The notes beneath the pieces were generated by a model. The model searched no databases and was not told the DNA's origin. It saw only the letters and a list, made by a program, of their open reading frames with translations. 24,833 nucleotides of DNA from assembly GCA_029335925.2 (NCBI GenBank), contig JARJMX020000004.1, positions 1-24,833 on the forward strand, read 5' to 3'. Within the stretch, counting starts at the first letter, position 1. Each line of letters starts with the position of its first letter. This DNA is from Gammaproteobacteria bacterium. GTDB lineage: Bacteria; Pseudomonadota; Gammaproteobacteria; Halothiobacillales; Halothiobacillaceae. This document shows, in pieces, positions 7,650-15,795 of the stretch. The position numbers and the translations under genes were made by a program.

Positions 7650-7779
7650 GGAGGCATGGCGGAAGCGCTGATGCAACACGGGCAAGCGTGTTTAAGAGCT
7701 TGGAAGACGGTACGGCCTGATCGAGCGGTGGGTTTATGAGATCGTGGGCATGAGCGACGCAGAATGTGGGGACAAATAA
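7650..7779 (+). pseudogene. Possible remnant of a Mor-like transcription activator
   Basis: Reading the frame that ends at the TAA at 7777-7779 gives ELGRRYGLIERWVYEIVGMS. This resembles the C-terminal helix-turn-helix of Mu Mor-type activators (ELA-RYGLTER-VYRI pattern). A TAA at 7693-7695 interrupts it just upstream. In another frame, MAEALMQHGQ near 7656 resembles the middle of such proteins. The intervening part is missing or shifted, so at best it is a decayed piece. The rest of the 7480-7814 spacer holds only the REP pair. Confidence 0.3.
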
Positions 7780-7814
7780 TGGCGCACATTAACCCTTGGA
7801 TTTTATTGAAGATT

Positions 7815-7902
7815 TGGCGGAAGCGGTGAGATTCGAACTCACGGAGCCTTTCGACTCGGCGGTTTTCAAGACCGCTGCCTTAAACCACTCGGCCACGCTT
7901 CC
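7815..7902 (-). tRNA. tRNA-Ser (anticodon UGA)
   Basis: The minus strand gives a full class II tRNA: acceptor GGAAGCG pairing with CGCTTCC, discriminator G, and an encoded CCA. The anticodon stem GCGGT/ACCGC encloses the loop CTTGAAA (anticodon TGA). The D-arm contains GCCGAGTGGTTTAAGGC, a long variable arm follows, and the T-arm contains GTTCGAATC. The 88-base length fits tRNA-Ser. It reads UCN serine codons. Confidence 0.96.
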
Positions 7903-7913
7903 TAAGACTTGAA

Positions 7914-7942
7914 ATGATGATTTTCGGGTCGATCAAAGTCAA
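7914..7942 (-). promoter_or_regulatory. Promoter of tRNA-Ser
   Basis: On the minus strand, TTGACT (7942-7937) and CATCAT (7919-7914) are separated by exactly 17 bases and lie 11 bases before the tRNA 5' end. The -35 is near consensus and the -10 matches 4 of 6 positions. Confidence 0.6.
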
Positions 7943-8010
7943 CCCTTGCCCGGATGCAGTAGAATCCATGGCTTTGTTGTCGAACGCCTGCTAGGCGAGC
8001 AAAACACCGC

Positions 8011-8778
8011 ATGAGCATCATTATCAAGACCCCGGAAGACATCGAAAAAATGCGCATCGCCGGCCGCCTGGCGGCGGAAGTGCTGGACTATCTTGCGCCG
8101 CATGTCGTACCGGGCGTTACTACCGGTGAACTGGACCGCTTGGCCCATGACTACATGGTCAACGTACAGGGCACCATCCCCGCCACCTTAGGCTATCATG
8201 GCTTTCCCAAGTCCATCTGCACCTCGATCAACCACCAGGTTTGCCACGGCATCCCGGGGGAGAAGGTGTTAAAGAAGGGCGACATCGTCAACATCGATGT
8301 GACCGTCATCAAGGATGGCTATTTTGGCGACACCAGCCGCATGTATGAGATCGGCGAGGTCTCGGTGTTGGCCAAGCGCCTGATCCGCGTCACTAAGGAA
8401 TGCTTAGAGATCGGTATCGAGGCGGTCAGGCCCGGCGTGGATCTCGGTACCATCGGCCACAAAATCCAGCAGCACGCCGAGAAAAACGGCTTCTCGGTGG
8501 TGCGCGAGTACTGCGGGCACGGCATTGGCAGGGCCTTTCATGAGGAACCGCAGGTGCTGCATTATGGCACCCCGGGCGAGGGGGTGGTGCTTGAGCCCGG
8601 CATGACCTTCACGATCGAGCCAATGATCAACGCGGGCAAGCGTCAGGTGAAGCTGCTCAAAGACGGCTGGACCGTAGTCACCAAGGACCACTCCCTGTCC
8701 GCCCAGTGGGAGCATACCGTACTGGTGACTGACACGGGGGTGGAGATTCTCACCCTCTCGCCCAACGCCTCTGTCTGA
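8011..8778 (+). CDS. map: Type I methionine aminopeptidase
   Basis: The 255-residue cytoplasmic enzyme removes the initiator methionine from nascent proteins. All five dimetal ligands are present at positions matching the Escherichia coli enzyme minus one: D96 (NIDVT), D107 (GDTSRM), H170 (GHGIGR), E203 (TIEPM) and E234 (QWEHT). The family signature CGHGIGRAFHEEPQVLHYG is intact, and HGFPKSICTSINHQVCHG is typical. The AGGCGAG at 7993-7999 is a plausible if rather distant ribosome site. glnD follows after 9 bases, a common proteobacterial arrangement. Confidence 0.97.
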   Translation: MSIIIKTPEDIEKMRIAGRLAAEVLDYLAPHVVPGVTTGELDRLAHDYMVNVQGTIPATLGYHGFPKSICTSINHQVCHGIPGEKVLKKGDIVNIDVTVIKDGYFGDTSRMYEIGEVSVLAKRLIRVTKECLEIGIEAVRPGVDLGTIGHKIQQHAEKNGFSVVREYCGHGIGRAFHEEPQVLHYGTPGEGVVLEPGMTFTIEPMINAGKRQVKLLKDGWTVVTKDHSLSAQWEHTVLVTDTGVEILTLSPNASV

Positions 8779-8787
8779 GGCGCGGCC

Positions 8788-11367
8788 ATGTCCTCCTCTC
8801 CGTTGGGACAGGCCTGCGCCGCCCTCACCCAGTGGCGTGAGGAGGAGCTGGCCCGTCTACGCGAGGGCAGGCCCTTGGGTGCCCTATTCGCTCGCCGCGT
8901 GGCGCATGTGGGTGCCGTGCTCAGCGCCGCTTGGCAGGCTGCGGGCTTAGACGAGGCTCCGGCGGCCCTGCTAGCGGTGGGCGGCTATGGGCGCAGCGAG
9001 CTGTTTCCGCACTCGGACATCGACGTGCTGGTGCTGCTCGACAACGGGCAGGCTGAAGGTTGGTGCCCGCAGATCGAGCGTTTCATCAGCGCCCTGTGGG
9101 ACATCGGCTTCAACGTAGGCCACAGTACGCGGACGCTGGATGAGTGCATTGCGCTTGCGGCAGAAGATCTCTCCGTCGCGACCAACCTGTTCGAGTCGCG
9201 CCTGCTGATTGGGGCAACGGAACTGTGGGACAGGCTGCGTCAGGGCATGCAGATTCCATCGTTCTGGCCCGCACGCGAATTCTTCCTCGCCAAAAAGGCG
9301 GAACAGACCGCACGCCACCGGCGTTACGATCATTCGGGCTATAAGATCGAACCCAATGTAAAGGAGGGCCCGGGCGGCCTACGCGACTGGCACATGCTGC
9401 GCTGGCTAGCCTGCCGCATCCTCGGGCAGGACGATATGGCCACCCTGGTGGAGCACGGTCTTTTGACCCGTGGCGAGGCCGACGACCTGGCACGTGACAT
9501 CGATTTTCTCTCCCGCGTGCGCTATGCGTTGCACCTGCTCACCGGCAGGCACGAGGATCGCCTGCTGTTGATCCACCAGAAGGCCCTGGCCGCCGAATTC
9601 GGGCATGTGACCGCGGACGGCAACACGGGCGTCGAGGCCTTCATGCAGCGCTACTTCCGCGCCGTGATGAGCATCGAACGGCTTAACGACCTGGTCGTGC
9701 AGCAGTTCGAGGAGCGCCTGTTTCCGCCCCAGGGCGAGGCGCGTGCCCTCAACCCCCGCTTCAATGTGCGCGAGGGCCTGATCGAGACCCGGCACGAACA
9801 GATCTTCCTGTTGGCCCCCTGGGCCATGCTCGAAATCTTCCTGCTCATGCAGCAGCACCCAGAGATCCACGGCATTCGTGCCAGCACCCTGCGCCAACTG
9901 CGCAGCCACGTGCCGCTGATGCGCAACGAGATGCGCACCAACCCGCATGCCCGCGAGCTGTTCATCGCCATCCTGCGTCAGCCGCATGGAGTGAATGAGG
10001 CGTTGCGGCGGATGAACCGGCTCGGCTTATTGGCGGCCTATCTGCCGGCCTTCGAGCAGATCGTCGGGCGGATGCAGTTCGACCTGTTCCACCTCTACAC
10101 GGTGGACGAGCACACCCTGTTTGTCATCCACAACCTGCGCCGCTTCGCCATGCCGGTCTCCAGGACGGAAAGCCCACTGGCCCACGAGCTCTTTCTCGCC
10201 TTCGACAAACCCGAGCTGCTGATCCTGGCCGCGTTGTTCCACGATATCGCCAAGGGCCGTGGCGGTGACCACGAAGTGCTCGGGGCGGAGGATGCGCGCG
10301 AGTTCTGCACCCTGCACGGTCTGCCGCAGGAGGACACCGAACTTGTCGCTTGGCTGGTGCGCGAGCATCTGGCCCTTTCCTTCACCGCCCAGCGACGCGA
10401 CATCGAGGATCCCGACGTGGTGAGTGAGTTTGCCGCGCGGGTGGGCAGCCGCCGCCGTCTGGATGCGCTCTACCTGCTCACCGTGGCCGACATCCGCGCC
10501 ACCAACCCCACCCTGTGGACCGAATGGCGGGCCTCCTTACTTCGCACCCTCCATCGCAAGACCCGCGCCTTCCTTGAGGCTAAGCAGGCGGCACTGGACC
10601 TGGCCGCGTTGCGTGCACGCACTTTCGCTCTGCTGGCGGAGGATATTCCGGACCATGCCCAAGCCGCGGAACGTCTGTGGGACACCTTGCCACCCGACCA
10701 TCTCGCCCGCTTCGATGCCGCCAGCCTCGCCTGGCAGATCACCTCCATCCTCCGAGCCGACAGCCTGCCGGTGGTTGTCTTGCGTCAGGACCCCGAACGC
10801 CAGGCCACCGAGCTGTTTGTCTACACCCTTGATGCCGCCAACATCTTCGTCCGCATTGCCTCCACCCTGGATAGGATGGGGCTCGACATCCAGGCCGCCC
10901 ACATCACCAGCAGCACGGACGGCAAGGCACTGGAGGACATCCTCTTCCTTGATGGACAGGGCCAGCCCTTGAATGACAAATGGACCCAGCTTGAACTGAT
11001 CCGCCAGATCGAGGCGGCCCTGTCCCTACCCGAGGACACCCCACTGCGCCTCGGCACCCGCCGCCCTTCACCCCACTTGCACCACTTCGACGTACCTACC
11101 GTGATCATCATGGACTCAGCCTGTGGTGGGGGCTGCACCCGCGTGCAGCTTGAAACCGTGGACCGGCCGGGGCTTCTGGCGCGCGTCGGCCTGGTACTGG
11201 CGCAATCCGGCCTGCGCCTGCGTGGGGCGGTCATCAACACCCTCGGCGAGCGGGCGCTCGACACCCTGTTCGTGTCGACCCGCGACCACCAGCCCCTGGA
11301 TGGGGCGCAACGCGACGATCTAGAGCGCCGACTGCGTGCAACCCTGGATGAAGGGCGTACCGGATGA
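8788..11367 (+). CDS. glnD: Bifunctional PII uridylyltransferase/uridylyl-removing enzyme GlnD
   Basis: The 859-residue nitrogen sensor adds UMP to PII proteins when glutamine is low and removes it when glutamine is high. Domains in order: nucleotidyltransferase with VGGYGRSELFPHSDIDVLVL (about residues 65-85), the PII-UTase helical region including KEGPGGLRDWHMLRW (about 190-205), an HD domain with LFHDIAKGRGGDH (about 481-493), and two C-terminal ACT domains starting near residues 671 and 783. ACT1 contains NIFVRIASTLDRMGLDI; ACT2 contains VDRPGLLARVG. Length is normal. GAGG at 8777-8780 precedes the ATG. Its stop overlaps the rluA start as ATGA. Confidence 0.97.
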   Translation: MSSSPLGQACAALTQWREEELARLREGRPLGALFARRVAHVGAVLSAAWQAAGLDEAPAALLAVGGYGRSELFPHSDIDVLVLLDNGQAEGWCPQIERFISALWDIGFNVGHSTRTLDECIALAAEDLSVATNLFESRLLIGATELWDRLRQGMQIPSFWPAREFFLAKKAEQTARHRRYDHSGYKIEPNVKEGPGGLRDWHMLRWLACRILGQDDMATLVEHGLLTRGEADDLARDIDFLSRVRYALHLLTGRHEDRLLLIHQKALAAEFGHVTADGNTGVEAFMQRYFRAVMSIERLNDLVVQQFEERLFPPQGEARALNPRFNVREGLIETRHEQIFLLAPWAMLEIFLLMQQHPEIHGIRASTLRQLRSHVPLMRNEMRTNPHARELFIAILRQPHGVNEALRRMNRLGLLAAYLPAFEQIVGRMQFDLFHLYTVDEHTLFVIHNLRRFAMPVSRTESPLAHELFLAFDKPELLILAALFHDIAKGRGGDHEVLGAEDAREFCTLHGLPQEDTELVAWLVREHLALSFTAQRRDIEDPDVVSEFAARVGSRRRLDALYLLTVADIRATNPTLWTEWRASLLRTLHRKTRAFLEAKQAALDLAALRARTFALLAEDIPDHAQAAERLWDTLPPDHLARFDAASLAWQITSILRADSLPVVVLRQDPERQATELFVYTLDAANIFVRIASTLDRMGLDIQAAHITSSTDGKALEDILFLDGQGQPLNDKWTQLELIRQIEAALSLPEDTPLRLGTRRPSPHLHHFDVPTVIIMDSACGGGCTRVQLETVDRPGLLARVGLVLAQSGLRLRGAVINTLGERALDTLFVSTRDHQPLDGAQRDDLERRLRATLDEGRTG

Positions 11368-12011
11368 TCACCGATCCAGCCATCCCCCTCCCTGGCTATG
11401 GCGTGCTGTACGAGGACGAGGACCTGCTCGTGGTGGACAAGCCCACCCGCATGCTTACCCAACCTGGAGTCGGGCCGGGCAAAGATGACAGCCTCATCAC
11501 CCGCCTCCAGCGTGAATGGCCCCAAGCCCGCATCGTCCACCGCCTGGACTGGGACACCTCCGGACTTTTGCTAATCGCCCTCAACGCCGCCACCCACCGT
11601 GCCCTGTCGATCCAGTTCCAGGAGCGGAAAACAGAAAAAACCTACATCGCCGTGGTGCATGGCCACCTCGCCAAGCCCAGCGGCACGGTCGACGCCCCGC
11701 TCGGCCCCGACCGCGCCCGCGCCCCGCGCCACCTCGTTACCCCTGAGGGCCGACCGTCCATCACCCACTGGAAGGTGATCGGCCAGGAAGGCCCGCACAC
11801 CCGCATCAGCCTCCATCCGATCACCGGCCGCTCGCACCAGCTGCGCGTGCACATGCTGCACCTCGGCCACCCCATCCTTGGCGACACCCTCTACGCCCCG
11901 CCGGAGATCCAGGCCGCGGCTCCGCGCCTGCTCCTGCACGCCGCCCGGCTGGGTTTCACCCATCCGCGCAGTGGCAAGGCCATGGTGGTGGAAAGCCCCG
12001 CGCCGTTTTGA
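11364..12011 (+). CDS. rluA: RluA-family dual-specificity pseudouridine synthase
   Basis: The 215-residue protein has the RluA catalytic motif HRLDWDTSGLLL with catalytic aspartate D62 (E. coli D64), the opening LYEDEDLLVVDKP, and the later HPITGRSHQLRVHM and GHPILGDTLY motifs. There is no N-terminal S4 domain. The length is close to E. coli RluA (219), which modifies 23S rRNA U746 and tRNA U32, so I assign RluA rather than the longer RluC or RluD. The ATG overlaps the glnD stop by four bases, indicating translational coupling. Confidence 0.85.
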   Translation: MITDPAIPLPGYGVLYEDEDLLVVDKPTRMLTQPGVGPGKDDSLITRLQREWPQARIVHRLDWDTSGLLLIALNAATHRALSIQFQERKTEKTYIAVVHGHLAKPSGTVDAPLGPDRARAPRHLVTPEGRPSITHWKVIGQEGPHTRISLHPITGRSHQLRVHMLHLGHPILGDTLYAPPEIQAAAPRLLLHAARLGFTHPRSGKAMVVESPAPF

Positions 12012-12017
12012 AAACCC

Positions 12018-12038
12018 ATCGCGGCGTGTCGCCGCGAT
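12018..12038. repeat. Perfect palindrome (REP-like hairpin) after rluA
   Basis: ATCGCGGCG-TGT-CGCCGCGAT forms a 9-bp perfect stem with a 3-base loop, 7 bases after the rluA stop. There is no T-run, so it is not a standard terminator. Its ATCGCGGCG arm resembles the REP tails elsewhere. The rest of the spacer (12039-12310) shows no gene, RNA or convincing promoter that I recognise. Confidence 0.6.
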
Positions 12039-12323
12039 GATGCGGACGCGCGATGCATCAGATAAGTAAGGGCCTTCTGCACAGGGCAATCGCATGAAGG
12101 TCCGGGGGGTGGTATGAGACGAACATCCAACGTGCCAACGAGGCTATCTTCGCGCTGTTGAAGGTAGGTCGGGCCGATGGACCACGCATGACGCCCCTGG
12201 CGCGAAGGGTGCGCGGGTGTTTTGAACGATAAAACGCGTTGCCTCCTGCACCATCGACACCCTCCCTCGGCCACAGAGGCATAATCAGAAAGTCACTCAT
12301 CCTCAGCTTGCCAAGAGGGCTCC

Positions 12324-13103
12324 ATGCGTCGGCTACTCATCCTCTGCCTCCTCCTGCCCACCCTGGCCGCAGCGGCCAGCGTGGAAGTCCTCCCCCTGCA
12401 CAACCGTCCGGCTGAGGAGATCATCCCGCTCCTCCTGCCCCTGCTCAGTCCGGAGGATGCCATCAGCGGCCAGGGCGGCACCCTGATCGTGCGCACCTCG
12501 CCCACCACGCTGCAAGCCATCCAACGCCTGCTTGGCGAGCTCGATCGCGCTCCCCGCAACCTGATCATCAGCGTGCGCAGCAGCATGGACAACATACGCG
12601 AAGGCACCTCGGCGGGCGGGCGCATCCAGGTCGGCCCGGGCGGGACGACCATCCAGGGCAGTGCAGGGACGCGCGAACTGAGCACGGGCCGCGGGGCAAT
12701 ACAGCAGATCCGCGTGCTCGAAGGCATGCCCGCCATGCTCAGGGTCGGTGAGGAGAGCTTGCGTACCGAACCGGCCATCGTCCCCTATCCCGGGGGCTAT
12801 GCCGTGGTTCCGACCACCACCACTCGCGCCACCGGCCGCTGGCTGCGCGTCGTCCCGCACCTGCAAGGGCAGCAGGTCCTTCTCGACATCCAGCCCGAGG
12901 AGGCCCATCCCGATCCGAGCCATCCGCGTACGCTCAACGTGCAGCGGCTTGCCACCCAGGTCATGGTTCCCCTCGGCCAGTGGGTATCGCTGGGCGGGCT
13001 GGACAGCCAGGAGCAGCGCAACAACTCAGGCTGGAGCATCAGCACCCGCAGCCAGTCCAGCCAGGTGTGGGTGAAGGTCGAGCTAGCAGACGGCACCCCC
13101 TGA
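12324..13103 (+). CDS. Secreted secretin-like (N-domain) protein, orphan
   Basis: The 259-residue protein has a clear signal peptide (MRRLLILCLLLPTLAAAAS). An N-domain (NolW/secretin short domain) pattern follows at about residues 20-80: VEVLPLHNRPAEEIIPLLLPLL, then GGTLIVRTSPTTLQAIQRLLGELDRAPRNLII. The middle (about 90-140) is Gly/Thr/Arg-rich. The C-terminal part contains RLATQVMVPLGQWVSLGGLDSQ, resembling the GQ-VVLGGL strand of secretins, but the protein is far shorter than a full pore-forming secretin (usually over 400) and lacks most of the barrel. No type II, III or IV pilus genes are nearby. AGAGGG just upstream supports the ATG. Function unknown; it may be a periplasmic or outer-membrane-associated protein. 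Confidence 0.65.
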   Translation: MRRLLILCLLLPTLAAAASVEVLPLHNRPAEEIIPLLLPLLSPEDAISGQGGTLIVRTSPTTLQAIQRLLGELDRAPRNLIISVRSSMDNIREGTSAGGRIQVGPGGTTIQGSAGTRELSTGRGAIQQIRVLEGMPAMLRVGEESLRTEPAIVPYPGGYAVVPTTTTRATGRWLRVVPHLQGQQVLLDIQPEEAHPDPSHPRTLNVQRLATQVMVPLGQWVSLGGLDSQEQRNNSGWSISTRSQSSQVWVKVELADGTP

Positions 13104-13205
13104 AGCATCAGTGTCTCCCGAAAAACCTTCGTGACACTCTTCAGAGCAAGGACGCCTCAAAAGCGGAAAACGGAGCTGTGTTTATTACCACCACGCGCTG
13201 CCCCA

Positions 13206-13601
13206 TCAGAGTATGGGAGGGTCACCCCCCATCAACTCCACGGCAGTCCCATCCGGATCACGGAAGAAGATCGACGGCCGACCGGAACGGCTGCGGGTGT
13301 AAGGGATACCGGCCTGCTCCAACCGCTGAATGAAGGGTGTGAGGTCTGCCACGCACAAGGCGAAGTGGCGGTCCCGGCCGCCATGTTCCGGACGGCCGGT
13401 CCGCGGATCGGGGGTGGGCAGCTCCATCAGATGCAGTTGCTGGCTCTTGCCCAACGCCAGCCACGCGCCGGTAAAGCCAAGGTCCGGGCGATCTAACGGC
13501 TTGAGGCCGAGCACATCCTCATAAAAGCGTCGGGCGCGGGCAGTATCGGCAACCAGGATGCTGACGTGATGGAGGGCGAGGATGGTGGGTTCGGCGGTCA
13601 T
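13206..13601 (-). CDS. VOC-family (glyoxalase/dioxygenase-fold) protein
   Basis: The 131-residue protein is a single vicinal-oxygen-chelate fold. LHHVSILVADTARARRFYEDVLGL at the N-terminus is the first beta-alpha module. RHFALCVADLTPFIQRLEQAGI begins the second, which ends in FFRDPDGTAVELMG. Putative metal ligands are H12 or H13, the H of RHFAL, and E in AVELMG. The substrate cannot be told from sequence; family members include glyoxalase I, dioxygenases and resistance proteins. It is transcribed away from dapC, with its start codon at 13601 just upstream of the dapC promoter region. Confidence 0.85.
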   Translation of the reverse strand: MTAEPTILALHHVSILVADTARARRFYEDVLGLKPLDRPDLGFTGAWLALGKSQQLHLMELPTPDPRTGRPEHGGRDRHFALCVADLTPFIQRLEQAGIPYTRSRSGRPSIFFRDPDGTAVELMGGDPPIL

Positions 13602-13616
13602 AGGGGGCCTTTGCGG

Positions 13617-13622
13617 TATACT
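13617..13622 (+). promoter_or_regulatory. -10-like element upstream of dapC
   Basis: TATACT lies 32 bases before the dapC ATG, within the divergent gap between the VOC gene and dapC. No good -35 is visible at 16-18 bases spacing, so this is a weak call based on the -10 match and its position. Confidence 0.3.
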
Positions 13623-13654
13623 CCTGCCTTATTCTCCACGACCTTTGCCGCCGC

Positions 13655-14836
13655 ATGAACCCCGATCTCGGCCTGTTGCAGCCTTATCCCTTCGAAAAGC
13701 TGGCCAAGCTCAAGGCCGGGAGCACTCCCCCCGCCCACTTGCCGCACATCGCCCTGTCGATCGGTGAGCCCAAGCACCAGCCGCCTGGCTTCGTGGTCGA
13801 GGAACTGATCCATCACCTGCACGGCCTGGCCAACTACCCGCTCACCCGCGGCAGTGACGCGCTGCGCGAGGCGGTGGCGGGTTGGTTGCTGCGTCGTTTT
13901 CAGGCCAAGGTCGATCCGGCCACCCAAATCCTGCCGGTGTCCGGCACGCGCGAGGCACTGTTCTCCTTCGCCCAGTGCTTGGTCAACCGTGCCGAACAAC
14001 CTTTGGTGCTGATGCCGAACCCGTTTTACCAGATTTACGAGGGTGCGGCGTACTTGGCGGGCGCAGAGCCGTGGTTCTATCCCACCCCGGCCGAGAGCGG
14101 ATTCCTGCCGGATTTCGACGCCATTCCTGTTGAAGTGTGGAAGCGTTGCCAGCTCATCTACGTCTGCTCGCCCGGCAACCCGACCGGCGCGGTGCTGCCA
14201 GAGGCCGCCTACCGCCGTCTGATCGAGCTGGCCGATGAGTACGACTTCATTATCGCCTCCGATGAGTGCTATTCGGAGCTGTATTACGACGAGCCGCCGG
14301 TCGGTCTGCTGCAGGTCTGCGCCAACCTCGGCCGCGACGACTTCGCGCGCTGTGTGGTATTCCATTCACTCTCCAAGCGCTCCAACCTGCCTGGCCTGCG
14401 TTCTGGCTTCGTGGCGGGGGATGCAGCCGTGCTCAAGAACTACCACCTGTACCGCACCTACCACGGCTGCACCCTGCCCCCGCCCACCCAAGCGGCGAGC
14501 GTGGCCGCTTGGCGCGACGAGGCACATGTGAAGAAGAACCGCGAGCTTTACCTGCAAAAATTCACGAAGGTCATTGAGATTCTTGGCGATGCACTGGAGG
14601 TCAACATGCCCCAGGGCGCCTTCTACCTGTGGGCCAAAACGCCCATCAGTGATACCGAATTCGCCCGCCGCCTGTTCGCCGAGCAGAACGTCACCGTGCT
14701 GCCGGGCAGCTACCTCTCGCGTGCGGTCGATGGCCACAACCCGGGCACGGGCTACGTGCGCATGGCGCTGGTGGCCGAGATGGACGAGTGCGCCGAGGCC
14801 GCCGAGCGCATCAGGCATTTCAGCCAGACCCTATAG
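13655..14836 (+). CDS. dapC: N-succinyldiaminopimelate aminotransferase DapC
   Basis: The 393-residue fold-type I PLP aminotransferase converts N-succinyl-2-amino-6-oxopimelate to N-succinyl-LL-diaminopimelate, for lysine and peptidoglycan. It opens with [21 protein letters not shown], typical of proteobacterial DapC. It also has [30 protein letters not shown] (PLP-binding Asn) and the Schiff-base lysine K241 in [16 protein letters not shown], and it ends with [10 protein letters not shown]. Location immediately upstream of dapD supports DapC over other class I/II aminotransferases. The ATG at 13655 lacks a strong ribosome site. Confidence 0.93.
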   Translation: MNPDLGLLQPYPFEKLAKLKAGSTPPAHLPHIALSIGEPKHQPPGFVVEELIHHLHGLANYPLTRGSDALREAVAGWLLRRFQAKVDPATQILPVSGTREALFSFAQCLVNRAEQPLVLMPNPFYQIYEGAAYLAGAEPWFYPTPAESGFLPDFDAIPVEVWKRCQLIYVCSPGNPTGAVLPEAAYRRLIELADEYDFIIASDECYSELYYDEPPVGLLQVCANLGRDDFARCVVFHSLSKRSNLPGLRSGFVAGDAAVLKNYHLYRTYHGCTLPPPTQAASVAAWRDEAHVKKNRELYLQKFTKVIEILGDALEVNMPQGAFYLWAKTPISDTEFARRLFAEQNVTVLPGSYLSRAVDGHNPGTGYVRMALVAEMDECAEAAERIRHFSQTL

Positions 14837-14861
14837 GAATGGGCTCGTCCCAGCCCATTCC
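14836..14861. other. 10-bp inverted repeat after dapC
   Basis: GGAATGGGCT-CGTCCC-AGCCCATTCC is a perfect 10-bp stem that begins at the last base of the dapC stop codon. It has no following T-run, so it may be an RNA-stabilising or partial-termination hairpin between dapC and dapD. Confidence 0.55.
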
Positions 14862-14875
14862 ACCTGATTCAAAAC

Positions 14876-14906
14876 CCGATCGCGACGTAAGCGTCGCTCC
14901 TATAAG
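14876..14906. repeat. REP hairpin abutting the dapD ribosome binding site
   Basis: The minus-strand reading TATAGGAGCGACGCTTACG followed by TCGCGATCGGG matches the REP head and stem seen at 7603-7629. The stem GCGACG-TAAG-CGTCGC occupies 14882-14897. The element ends next to the dapD Shine-Dalgarno AGAGGA (14905-14910), so it lies within the dapC-dapD mRNA and could affect dapD translation or mRNA stability. Confidence 0.6.
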
Positions 14907-14916
14907 AGGACATGAT

Positions 14917-15741
14917 ATGAACAACCTTCGTCAGCTTATCGAGGACGCCTTCGAGAAGCGCGCCGAGTTCACCCCCGCCAACGCCCCGAAGGACGTGCGC
15001 GATGCAGTCAACGAGGTCATCGCCCAACTGGACGCAGGCACCCTACGCGTGGCCGAACGCCAGGGCGTGGGCCAATGGCAGGTAAATGAGTGGGTCAAGA
15101 AGGCCGTGCTTTTGTCCTTCCGCCTGAACGACAACCGCGTCATGGGCGCAGGCGATCTGCAATTCTTCGACAAGGTCGAGCCCAAATTCGCCGGCTGGAG
15201 CGACGCGCAGTTCCGCGCCGCCGGCATCCGTGTCGCCCCGACTGCCATGGCCCGCCGCGGCAGCTTCATCGCCAAGAGCTGCGTGCTCATGCCGTCCTAC
15301 GTCAACATCGGCGCCTACGTCGATGAAGGCACCATGGTCGACACCTGGGCCACCGTCGGCTCCTGCGCCCAGATCGGCAAGAACGTCCACCTCTCTGGCG
15401 GCGTCGGCATCGGCGGTGTGCTGGAACCGTTGCAGGCTGCCCCGACCATCATCGAGGACAACTGCTTCATCGGCGCCCGCTCCGAGATCGTCGAGGGCGT
15501 GATCGTCGAGGAGGGCTCGGTGATCTCCATGGGGGTCTACATCGGCCAGTCCACCAAAATCTACGACCGCGAGAGTGGCGAGGTGCACTATGGCCGCGTC
15601 CCGGCGGGTTCCGTGGTGGTCTCTGGCAACCTGCCGTCCAAGGATGGCAAGTACAGCCTGTACTGCGCGGTGATCGTAAAGAAGGTGGATGCCAAGACCC
15701 TCGGCAAGGTCGGGATCAACGAGCTTCTGCGTGACGTTTGA
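14917..15741 (+). CDS. dapD: Tetrahydrodipicolinate N-succinyltransferase DapD
   Basis: The 274-residue enzyme (same length as E. coli DapD) transfers succinyl from succinyl-CoA to tetrahydrodipicolinate in lysine/DAP synthesis. The N-terminal helical domain ([17 protein letters not shown]) leads to a left-handed beta-helix made of hexapeptide repeats, from about [21 protein letters not shown] through the [11 protein letters not shown] and [17 protein letters not shown] segments. The ATG at 14917 is served by AGAGGA at 14905-14910; an out-of-frame ATG at 14912 is ignored. The longer in-frame start at 14788 would overlap dapC and is rejected. It is probably cotranscribed with dapC. Confidence 0.97.
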   Translation: MNNLRQLIEDAFEKRAEFTPANAPKDVRDAVNEVIAQLDAGTLRVAERQGVGQWQVNEWVKKAVLLSFRLNDNRVMGAGDLQFFDKVEPKFAGWSDAQFRAAGIRVAPTAMARRGSFIAKSCVLMPSYVNIGAYVDEGTMVDTWATVGSCAQIGKNVHLSGGVGIGGVLEPLQAAPTIIEDNCFIGARSEIVEGVIVEEGSVISMGVYIGQSTKIYDRESGEVHYGRVPAGSVVVSGNLPSKDGKYSLYCAVIVKKVDAKTLGKVGINELLRDV

Positions 15742-15755
15742 TGTGATGTCTGCCT

Positions 15756-15780
15756 GAAGGTGCCCCTCCAGGGCACCTTC
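15756..15780 (+). terminator. Hairpin terminator after dapD
   Basis: GAAGGTGCCC-CTCCA-GGGCACCTTC is a perfect 10-bp stem 14 bases after the dapD stop. It lies between convergent genes (dapD and the VIT gene), so it may act on both strands. A classical T-run is missing on either side, so termination is inferred from stem strength and position. Confidence 0.65.
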
Positions 15781-15795
15781 CTTGATCCCGCCTTT

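Noticed and set aside
12039..12310. Minus-strand open frame in the rluA-secretin spacer (about 80 codons, 12058-12300) as a small gene
   Set aside because: There is no recognisable domain and no ribosome site seen. The short hydrophobic stretch is not enough to support a gene.
13598..14365. Minus-strand open frame of 255 codons over dapC
   Set aside because: It lies opposite conserved DapC motifs and has no recognisable domain.
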